Positions 48,306-60,300 of a DNA stretch of 64,000 nucleotides are shown here, piece by piece. Every line of letters begins with the position of its first letter. The stretch's first letter is position 1. A model generated the notes under the pieces. It did no database searches, was not told the DNA's origin, and saw only the letters and a list, made by a program, of their open reading frames with translations. The stretch spans positions 5,518,001 through 5,582,000 of the forward strand of contig OZ176050.1 in NCBI GenBank assembly GCA_964247055.1, in the 5' to 3' direction. The translations under genes and the position numbers were made by a program. This stretch comes from Paragordius varius (lineage: Eukaryota; Nematomorpha).

Positions 48306-51300
48306 ATGATGTTTAAATTAATTCTGTCTTATGTTATAATTCTAACAGTAGATCAAGGTAACATTGAGCTTATAATATAAAATTAAAATGTCATTTTTTA
48401 AAATAACAATCTAATCAAAGTGTTATTCAAATTTTTTTATGAAAACTACTTGTTTTTGTGGTTTAAGACCTAATTCTTAAAAATTAAATAAATATATATA
48501 TGTAATATGCCATGGCACTGCTAAATACTTCAAACAATCATTATTTAATCATAAGTATATCATGTTTTTGAAGTGTTGTAATGTGAATGGCTGTTACACA
48601 ATTAATTTTGTATCCTTTGATTCATAAGTAAGTATTAGGAAAATGTTTTGATGACATCCTTTTTTTGGAAGTAGAGGGGAGTATGCGCGAAATCTTTTGA
48701 ATTCAATTGACCAACCAGCCAACCAGCCAATCAACTTTCATAGCTTATATATAAATATTGAAAAAACTATTTATAATTAATTTATATTTTTTATCAACCT
48801 TTATATATCCTTCCTTTATAACTCATAGGCCTCACAACCTAAAGCTTAACGAAAATTCTGATACGTTTCCCACTATTTTTATTTCAAATATTTTTGACGA
48901 CCGAATTATTTAATGTATAATAATTAATATTATTAAAAGAATTCCTGCATAATATCATATAATTATTCAAAATTGACGCCACCAAAGAACTATTATTAAA
49001 TTTTGTGAGGAATTTTCAAAAAAAATGTTAATCTTACAATATATCATCTAAACATTTAGTTAGCTCTTTATTGTGTATAATTAAAATTCTTTTGTATTTT
49101 AACCCTATTTGATAATTAATATAGACTGATTTGAGCCAATACGCTAAAAGTTTGTAGATCCTTTTGTCCCAAATTTTTTTTATTAGCCGATAAATGTTAA
49201 AATCTATAAAATAAATGCTTCCTTATATTTCAATATAACTTGTTTGAAATTAATTAATTAATATTTATCATTCAAGCGCCAAATAAGCCTTAATAATGGC
49301 ATTATCTATATTTAATCGAGTTAATTTTCCTGATCCAATCATGTTAAATTCAAATCAACATTTTATATTTTTTAGTTTCAACAATCCCACGCCACTGCAA
49401 TTGCTTAACTCAAGTGTCCTCATATGAATGCCTTTGGTCAAATAAATGCCAATGTGATAAAAATTATTATGGGAAATATTGTGAAAATGGTATGAATATT
49501 TGCATTTTTTCAAGTTGGACATAAAAAATACATCTTGATGTTTAATGACAAATATGGATTAATAAGAAATTGCAAAACCTAATTCAACTAATCAATAAAT
49601 TGGTTTTCAAAATGCACTAAAATAAAGTCCTTATTTACACCCAATAATAAAATTGATATTTTAATACACATATAGTGTTTAAATATCCATGTTTAATGTT
49701 AAATGCCGTAAACCTCATATGTGAAGTAAAAGCAAAAAAATGCGCTTGCTTATCAATATTTAGTACATGAGTGGATGATTTGTAATCAGTTTAAGGTAAG
49801 CGCATAATCCGTTTTTTTTAAAAGCTCAATATTTTTTTACAAATTAAAGTATACTGTAACAGATAATGTATGTGTTTTTATTTAATAAAATAGCGTATAT
49901 GCGTTAATATCACAGCACAACAACTTTTCATATTAAATCTATGTTTACGATTTATATAACGCTCGACTGCAGTTCTTTTTAAAGAAAGCACATGTTATAA
50001 AATTAATATTTCAGCCTTATAACCTTAATTGTATATCATTTTTTTCATTTAATAGGCCAAATAATGTGAGTATAAAGTTTTTAAAGTTAAATTATAGCAT
50101 ATATTATTATAGAAAATTTGTTACCTTGGACATACATAAAATACTGAAATTTTACATTTTTTAATTTCTTTACTTATAATTAGCTTAGATAATACCATTT
50201 ATATAAACGGCTGTTTATTAAGCTAAATTTCAATTGCCCAACATTTTATTAACTAAAAGTAGCGATTTCGCTGAAAAATTAATATTATTTGGCGCTAAAA
50301 GTTTGTTATTAATTCAGTAAAATTATATATATAATAAGGGATACATAAAATGATGCCTATGTAATATTTCATTTTATAATTAGTTTAGGGTAAATTTTTG
50401 ATTGATATTGAAGCATCTATATATGGCGAAAAGTTTTTGATTTAAGACTTTGTACTTTTCTTAATAAAACGCCGAAATTTACATTTTAAATTTAATTTGA
50501 TTAATTTCATCTTAAGTCTAGATAGGCACTATAGTCTACCTTTCTATTTTTTAGTTAATTATAATAGGAATAATATAACCGTAAGTACACTATGTCGAAT
50601 CACTTATTAAACTTTTTTTTAATTTAATTTTTTAATTTAACATAATAATATATTAAACAACCATATGAGGGCTTTTTAAAACACTTGGATACAACACAGT
50701 CCTTTCAGTTTCAAATTGGGGTAGTTAGAAAACCCAAGCCTGTTTAAAATAAAATTCTTAAAAAATATGGAAGGAAAATCAATACCATTTTAGATTTTGC
50801 ACTAATATAACATTAATAAACCAAAAATAAAAAACTTTTTTCAAAAATACATGATATTATCATTTTAAGGTACCCAAAGGTAAAAATTTAGTCAATATGA
50901 CATATGTGCACTGGTAAAACTGAAAAATAACGCAAAATAACCCGCTTTTTATTTCTATCAATTTTAGATATAATTTAAATAAAAAATTATCCTTAGTTTT
51001 ACCCTTAAAATTAAATGAAAACGATATTTTGCGAAAGTTTTGTAAAACAAAAATGGCGTCGAATTAGTTTGACATGGAACTTTTTTTTCAAAACAAATTT
51101 TATTAAGATAATTTGGCCTATTTATATAATTTTTATTAGGATAGAAGCATATATTTAAATTAGGACCGTTTCCTTCAGTAGATTTTTTAAAATTTTACTT
51201 TAATTTAGTCTGCGGTATTTAGATACCCCAAATTGAATCGAAGTGACTTTTGGTAAACAATGGTTTTATTATTATTCATTTAAATATAAAAAATTTTAAT

Positions 51301-54300
51301 GTGGAAATTAAATAAATTATTTTAATTTAATTATATTGTCAATACTAAAGTATATTATCCAAGCCTCGGTAATTTGCTTCTAAATAGCCCAGACTTAATT
51401 AAAGTTAAAATTTTAAGTAAACTACTGAAGGAAACGGTCCTAATTTAAATTTACCCTTCTATACTAATAAAGCCAATATATCTTAAGAAAATTTGTTTTA
51501 AAAAAAACTTCCATGTCAAACTAATTCGACGCTATATTTGTTTTACAAAACTTTCTCAAAATATCGTTTTCATATTATAAGGGTAAAACTAAGGATAATT
51601 TTTTATATAAATTATATCTAAAATTGATAGAAATAAAAAAGCGGGTTATTTTGCGTTATTTTTCAATATTACCATTGCACACATGTCATATCGACTAAAT
51701 TTTTACCTTTGGGTTTTACCTTAAAATATGTAATATCAAGTATTTTTGAAAAAATTTTAATATATTCCGGTTTATTGATGTTCTATAAGTGCAAAATTTT
51801 ACAATGGTTTTGATTCTTCCCATATTTTTTAAAAATTTAATTTTAAACAGGCCTGGGGTATCCAACTACCCCAATTTGCGAAGGACTAAAATGAATGTGT
51901 TGTATCCAAGTGTTTAAATACAAGCTCAGATGACAAATTGATAATGCCATTCTATTCTAATTAAAAATTAATTTCAAAAATATAGTCCACTCTTCACAAA
52001 ATCCAAAATAAATATAATTGTTTTTAAATATAAATTTTATGTTGTTTAAACAAAATTAGAATGTGCCTGCAATGTTTCCAATACCGTTGACGAATTTTGT
52101 ACATTTATGGGTTGCCAATGCAAAAATGGGTTTTATGGAAGACATTGTAACAATAGTAAAGCCATAAATTTTATAGGACATGCTATCTTTCATTGTGTTT
52201 AAGGATGTCTGTGCGTAGCATCAAACACTATAAATGGCGAATGCCTTCATGGGCAATGCAAATGTAAACCCAATTTTTATGGTCTGTACTGTGAAAAATG
52301 TAAAATTTTATGCCTTATTGAGAACCTTATAAAAATAAGTGTTTTATAATGACATTAATATTAGCGACACTCTGCAGAATTTAGGCAGTTGTAAGTTATA
52401 AATACAAAAGCCATTATATCTATATAAGTTTGTAAAAAGGCTTTAAGCAATATAAAACGGACTGACCTTTTCCTCATTATAGTAGAGCATCTTTTTGATT
52501 TGCCCTGTGTATAACCTCATTAGTTTTTTCCGGACAATGTATACTATTTCCCAGTCTAATTAAACGTTTTCCCAATCAATCGAAACATTTTCCCAATCAA
52601 TCGAAACGTTTTTCCAGTCAATCGAAACGTTTTCCCAGTCAATCGAAACATTTTCCCAATCAATAAAAACATTTACCCAATCAATAAAAACGTTTTCCCA
52701 GTCAATATAAACGGTTTTATTTTTAATGATAAATATCAACAAGATATTAACATAACTTTTAACCATTATCAGCCTAATTATAATTGTAATTTTTAAAAAA
52801 ACACAATTATAGAATGACAATTTTTCAATTATATTCCAGTGCACAATCATTAATGACATATTCTTTAAAAGTTATATTTTTTGGAATTTGAGATATTTTG
52901 AAGATAATATTTTTTACATCGATTCGCATTACTATTTGCGAACTTATAAAATCTATTACGGATGAAATAATAAAATTTATAAAAATATACCATTTTTATC
53001 TCAAATTTTTTAAACATGTCAAGTTTGTGGATAAAAGTACTGTCTTAAAAATATCTATAAAAAACATGTTTTTTAAAATATATTTTCGGCCGCATTTTTA
53101 ACTCAAAAGCACGGCTTTCGGCATTTAAAATATATACGGGCATTCTTTAACAATTTATTCGATTTTAGACGTAGGACTGTGAACTACAAACACAATATAA
53201 CAATTTATTTTAATTCCTTGCCAATTTAATAGACTTATATTCAGAATAATTGCGTAAGAAATATGAATTTCACAAAGATATTGTGGGCATATTTTTGCAT
53301 ATGGATTTCCAAATTTTTCGCGAGCTGCACAAAAATTTCGGAGGGCCGCGTTTGGCCACTCCTGGACCTGATAAATATTATATAAATTAGGGTATTTATG
53401 TTTATAATATCGAATATTAAGCGTTAAATGATTTTATGCGTAACTACAGACTTTATAAGTTAGTCTCGAATATTAATGCGAACCATTGATGAAATAAAAA
53501 ATTTATTAAATATTTTTTCTTAAAAACCATAAAATATTCATCCAGTTAATAAAATATAGCATTTAAAAAATAAGTCATTAATGATTGCGCATTGGAATAT
53601 AATTGGAAAAATTATTATTCAATAATTGTGTTTTTATAAAAAATAATCCCCTAATATTACGCTGATAATGGTTCAAAGTTATTTTTTAATCATTTGATAA
53701 TTATCAATAATAAAACCGTTTTTATTGACTGGGAAACGTTTTTATTGATTGGGAAAACGTTTTTATTGACTGGGAAAACGTTTTTATTGACTGGGAAAAT
53801 GTTTCTATTGACTGGCAAAATGTTTCGATTGACTGGGAAAACGTTTCGATTGACTGGGAAAACATTTCGAGGGACTCGGAAAATGTTTCGATTGACTGGG
53901 AAAACGTTTTTTTGACTGGGAAATGGTATATATCCTCCGATCATGGTCAATCTTCATTTTTAATCTTTCCAGTATCCTGTCCATCTATATATACTAACTG
54001 TTAATATCACCCTTGAACAATTCGAATTCACCCTTGAACAATTCGAATTCACACTTGAACAAATTAAACTTACCCTAAAAATAAATTATGTGTCTTCGAA
54101 CTAATATAACTTATTATTATTATAAAATATTTGGTGTAATTTATTATTTTTTCATTATAAATAATTTTATTGAGGGAGAATTTAGTTGTTAAAGGGACAT
54201 TTGTTCGAGGGTGAATTTAAAATGTTCAGGGGTGGATATGAGTTTAAGGGTAAATATGAATTGTAAATGGTATATTTTCCGATTCACAAATTTTTGTTTT

Positions 54301-57300
54301 GACTTCACAGAAATGCATGACAGGGCATATCTATTTATAAATAAACTTAAACCAATTCTACCTTATATTAAAAAAGCCGTATATTATTATCAATTTTTAG
54401 TAATAGTATTTGACATTCTGAACACACTTACAAAAAAGTGCCTAAAATTATTATAAATAAAAAATTTAATTGGATATATATTCGTAAATTATATATTATT
54501 CAATTTACATTTTATATTTTCTTTCAGTCCTCTGGAAAGTAGGTGGCGATCGAATAACTAAGACCAATAAAATTTATAATAAATTATTGTATTAAAATAT
54601 TATGTTAAAATATATATAAAGCAATATTGTTCTAACATTATGATTAGTTTATTGTAAAATATAATTTGAATATGTTTTTTTCAAGTTAAGTCATTTTTTG
54701 TTTTTTTATTACATTTTTTAAGTGGCTCTATATGAATATACCATGTATATAAAATTATTTTGTTAAGCCTGTAATTGTCCCCGTTTCAATAATTGTGACA
54801 ATGAAGGCCAATGTATGTGTACATTCAATTATTACGGGAAAACATGCACTGAAAGTAAAATATATTTATTAAATTTGTTCATAAATTTTAATGATTATAG
54901 GACTAGTATAGATCGAATTTAATGACCTGTTCCTTATAATTTTATGGACGGGTTAACCCAAAATTATAATTTTGTAAAAATAAGGAAAGCGAGAATACAT
55001 ATCAGTGGTACTCACCAAAAAAATTTGACGGTCCAAATAAAATACATTTTTTTAGAGGGCCATGAATCTTGTAATGGCAAATATTCTATACCTATTTGAC
55101 ACATATGCACTATTTATACTCTAAATCAGCATAATAAATTTTGCGGATCACATGTGAATCGAGAAATATCGTTTTGCACTGGTTAATTAAAAAATTTAAA
55201 TATTTGATAACAATATTAATTTTGATATCCAAAAATTTTTGACAAATTTCATTTCGCCGCATGACAGGCCAATCTTAATACGTCGTCCATATGATCATCG
55301 ATTAAGCGATTTCTGTATGTATTCTTGGCATACTTCATTGAATATGCGGTCTCACTAGTGTAAGTTGAGGGGAAACAGTTAGGATATCTTGAGCACATTT
55401 TTTTATATTGTCATATTTATTTGGCACATCTTGCAAAAACTCTACATATCTTTCTTCTCTACGATTCTCCTTAAATATAGCCTCCTAATAGGAATCATTT
55501 CTAAAATCTACGAATTCTTCAATGATATGCGCCTGATCAAAACCAAAATGCTCAAGTTGCTTTATATTGGATACCATATGCCATGAATTTTCAACGAGTT
55601 TTAAGCTATTTTTAATATTTTCTTATTCTTGAAATCTAAATTTCATCTCATTAGATAAAAATATTAAATAATTGTTCATTATTAAATTTAAATTCCATTA
55701 GCAAATTGGATTATTATTTTGCTCCCTTGACTTGTATTAAATATACTATTATAAGTAATGACGCAAAGGTAGGCTAATAACCCATCATTTGTGACTATTT
55801 ATTTCCTCGTCAAACTTTCTGTTAGCATTTATAAATAATATTTCACGTCTCTAAACAAAAAATCTATTTAATACTTTGCTAAGGCTTAGCTATCTCACAG
55901 CGGTGTACAAAAGAATATCGTCAAACTCACTGTGGATATCTTTCAGAGGGTATTTGTATTTATGGCGGTTGAATTCTCTGCCACTGATGTGGTTAACTAT
56001 ATCCACTTTTAATTACTGAATAGTGATTCATCTTTTACATGCTAAGCCAAGTTATCTAATTAATAAAGCAGTGAAAGGATTAAGTATTTTGCAAATATTT
56101 GTTTTTCAAAATAGGAATAAATCATTTGTTTATTCCAATCATAGAGGGACAGCCATGTGCAGATCAAAACTAATTTTTTCATAGATATACCATTAATATC
56201 GAAAAAAGTGCTAATTATTTCTAGGAAATCACATTCTTTCGTTGGTATTATTCATTGGTAAAAATTTAAATATTCCTCGTTCATTATGTTGTCGTTGCAA
56301 AATCTCACGAACAGCGCACATTGAGATGTTGAACTAATATCAGTACTAGAATAGATAGCAAAACTAAAATATATGCAGTTTTTCAGAGCCCATAATGTAT
56401 TGTTAAAAATATATTTGGACATATATTCAATGCGTCGAGCACACGTTGGATCAGAAAGTTGAAGTTTTTAATTTGCCTCATGATTTGATCTTTATAATGG
56501 AATTTATCAAATAAAAAAAGTGCAACCATCTATTATACATTCTTTTATTAGTTGGGAATCAAACGGTTTCATATTTTTTCTTAAAATATAGCAAAATTAA
56601 TGGAAGCTAATGTTACAGCTTTTTCTGGGAGAAAGCTATGAAAATAATAGATTTTTCTTTTTGATATAATTCCTTGATCTTTTTTTTAGTTTTTTTCCTT
56701 ATGATTTTCTGGTAATTTGTGAAAATGAAGGATTTTAAAATGTTTTTCAAATGTTGTCCTTACATATATGGCAGGAACAACATTTTTATTTAAAACGACA
56801 ATTTTTTCTTCCCATTCTCTTCTTAAAAGGAGCGATTTCGGATAATTTGCGTTTTTTAACATTAGATGTCATCCTTTAAATTTATGTTTAAATATTATGT
56901 AAATTTTTTCAAAGAAGGAATATAATTTAAATTATGTTATAAAAAAATAGGTCGAAAATTAATAATGTTGATTTAAATATTTTATAGGAATGAGTTATAA
57001 AAAAATGATGCAGGATAGCAATTAATAGAATAATGCAAGTTTGGGTGAACGGCTTGCTTAAATACAAAAAAGAATGCTTTAATTTCAAAATAGAAAGTAA
57101 TAGAATGCAGAAACAACGTGTGCCAAAATTTTGCATTCATTTTAATGTATGAAAATTTCATTACATTAAATGGTAAAAATAAAAATTACCAAATTTAATC
57201 TAAAGAAAATAAATTGATATCAAAATAAGCAAAATCCGTTCATGTGTATTTTAAAAATTTATCGCATGCAGCCCGCGGGCCGCGGTTCGAGTATCACTGA

Positions 57301-60300
57301 TATATATAGGTGTCACTGGGATCTAATTTGTATTTTTAAAAATAATATTTTTAAGGTTTCGAATCCAAAGTAAATGGAGCTTAAACGTCTTATAAGTTAT
57401 AAAGAAAAAGGCAAAAATATAAGAATAATAGTGTTTTTTCAATATTTTTCTCATATGGATTGTGTAAAATTTTCCCCTATTATTAAAATATTAGAAACGA
57501 CAAAATGGAACCAGTAAAGATCTTTTAATAGTTTACCTAAAACTGTTTTGGGGTTTGTTTTCACGGTTTAAGAGCCCAAATTTAATAATATTAAATTAAT
57601 TTCAAATAAATCATAGAATGTACATTGTTTATTAAGAAACCTTTCAACGATATATGAGCTATCCTGCATTCCTAACCAAATATGTTAATTACTAAAGCAA
57701 TTAATAACTATTTATAAAATGTGAAAAAAAACATTTTAAATAACGGTTTAAATACCTACAATCATAAAGCTATGCGAGATTAAACCAAATTCCATTATAT
57801 AAAAATGTTTTTAAAGATAACTTATTTTTTATATTTTTACCTACATGGGTTATTTTAGTTCAATTATTGTCATGAAAATTAAACCAAAGAATTTTGCTCG
57901 AATTGTGAAAATATGTTAACACGGTTACCTTTTCATTTTTTGTCCTAGTTTACATATTGGGTAGGTTCATAAGCCAGTGCTTGAAAATGTTAAAGACAGT
58001 TTCGATTGTGTAGTTAAAATTTAATTATCAAACATTGTTTTCATTAGTAGATAAAAAACTTATACTTTACAGTTTTGGACTTCTAGAAAGTGGGACAGCT
58101 CCAAAACACGATTGAAAAAAGTAGCTGATTTAAAATCAAAATATATTAAAATGTATATAGCCTGAGGGCTTTCTTAGTTAATTATTTACATATTCTAACG
58201 AAAATGTATATCTATAGGCCCTTTGCATTAGCGAATTAAAAAAAATAGAAAAAAATGGCGGCAAAAAACATTTATTTGTATAATGCGCCTAAAAGGCTAA
58301 AAATGCATATTTTTATTGGCTTCTTACCTTAAAACCTTTTCTGAGATATACGAATTTCAAATCATTTTGTTATCTAAAACTACCCCAAAAAGCATATACA
58401 TTTTCACTTTTGGCCGATTTTGATTTTCATTCAATATTTCAAAAATTAGGTCGTCAACAAATTAAAATATTTGCGGCAAATGAATTTACTGGTCATAAGC
58501 TATCCCATGAATAAAATTACCCTTATTTTTGCACACAGTGTTATAATGAAGCTATATAAAAAGACATATTTTCATTATTGAAGTTAGTTGGTGGCTAGTT
58601 AAGCCAATGTTAAAAACAAAGGTTAAAAATATTTTTATGATTTATTTGAAAACAATCTGACCCATGTTAAAATAAATACGAGTACGTACTTATACTTACG
58701 TCCTTATTTTTTACTTATGCTTACATCTTTCAATAAATATCATACATTCATCATAAGTCTCCTAGTAGACTTGTTAAAATTTCAAAATCTTATTGATATA
58801 AATAAGCGATAATAATTCCAATCATCTTGGTTTTAATCTTGGTGAAAAAGATTATATTCTGCGACCAAAATTTTAAAAATAATTCATTTCTGACAATCGA
58901 TTGTCAAAAAAAGAATAAATTATATTTAAATTGTGGATCCATGAATACTGAAATGTCTCCAAAGCCGTTGTTATATTAATCCGAAAGTATTTGAATTGTA
59001 CAAAAATATATATATTCATATTAAACAATATTTTTTATAAATTATAACTGGGAAAATGGTAATTTTGTTATTAATATAAAAAGTTAGAAACTAAATAATA
59101 TTTTTAATTAACAGGATGTCATTGCATAAACTCTGCCACGAATGAATGTGATTTTCAAGGCAATTGTAAATGTCTACCTGGTTTCTATGGAAAACACTGT
59201 GATTTAAGTATAACCTAAATTTTTATATTAACTTAAATATTGAACAATCGCGATGGCTCTAAATTGCTATTGTTGTTGCTTAAGTCGATTTCGACTAAGT
59301 GCAACCTGAAAAATCCACTCATTGCGAATACCAGTTTAGTTCGGCAAATGTTTGGCATGTTTCTTAAGGGATTTTATCCATCCAATGAATTCTTCTTCTC
59401 CCTCTTGTACGAGCACCACTCACTTTTTCCAGCATGAGTGACTAATCGAGTGAGTTGATTCTCATAATCTGGCCGAAGTAGAAAAGAGTAATTTTGGGCG
59501 TATTAGGCTGCTAGAAACATTTCGGGATTGATTTTGTTGAAAATAGTGCAGTTGGGTATTTACTCTGACTATTTTGTTTGGAGAAGTTTCTTCCAAACCC
59601 ATATTTGGAAAGAATTTATTAATCGTACGCTATATTTCTTCAATGCTTCCGCACCCATATAGCAATTTGGGGTATACGGTCTTGATTAATATTTTTTTGG
59701 TTATTAATATGATAACATGCGCAAATCTTTTTGTATTTGAATATAACTGCTTTTGCAATGGCATTTCTTCGCTTTTATTCGGGAGTAGAGTTGTTGTCAT
59801 TTCTATACTTTCCAAATACGTGTAGCTGTTTACGGTTTCAATGATTTCCGGTGAGTATTTGGAGATAGAACCAAGCTTTGGCGTAAGTTGACTTGAACCT
59901 ACATATATCAGTTTAACCGTGAGGAGTAGATACTATAGCCGCGAAATATAAGTAAATTGAAATATGACGTTGATTAAATGGGTTGATACTCAAAGTTGTT
60001 TTAGGGATGATTTTGTAATTTATTGTTTCAGATATAAAATGCTTTGGAAAAATCAACAAAGCACGCAGTTCTTTGTATGTTTCTCGAGTCTTCCACCTCA
60101 TATGGCATATCATTATTCGGCATCCTCTTCCTTTTCGAAAACCTATGAATTGTGGATATCTCAGGATCAAAAATGACATTTAGTCGAACCTGTATTATTT
60201 TTAGGAAAATTATGGACACCTGGTTAATGAGCGCTATGGTGCGATAATTGTGGCACAGTTCTGGATTACTTTTTAAAATAGGATTATAATTGATTAAGCA

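Larger units (their letters stand above)
49490..52059. other. intron 2 of the EGF-pseudoprotease gene
   Basis: 2,570 nt, AT-rich. Its right third is the inverted pair of family B repeats listed separately. No further EGF exon was seen in it. Confidence 0.6.

Noticed and set aside
52898-53101. 67-codon open frame in the core of the foldback element
   Set aside because: Composition is AT-driven (Lys, Ile, Phe), no family resemblance, and it lies inside an intron and a repeat.
55920-55990. Cysteine-rich frame on the + strand (HCGYLSEGICIYGG) looking like a further EGF exon
   Set aside because: It has internal stops and is the exact antisense of the hAT transposase segment HSEFDDILLYTAVR.
59574-60176. 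Open frames on the + strand between EGF exons 6 and 7
   Set aside because: They are the antisense shadow of the LINE ORF on the - strand.
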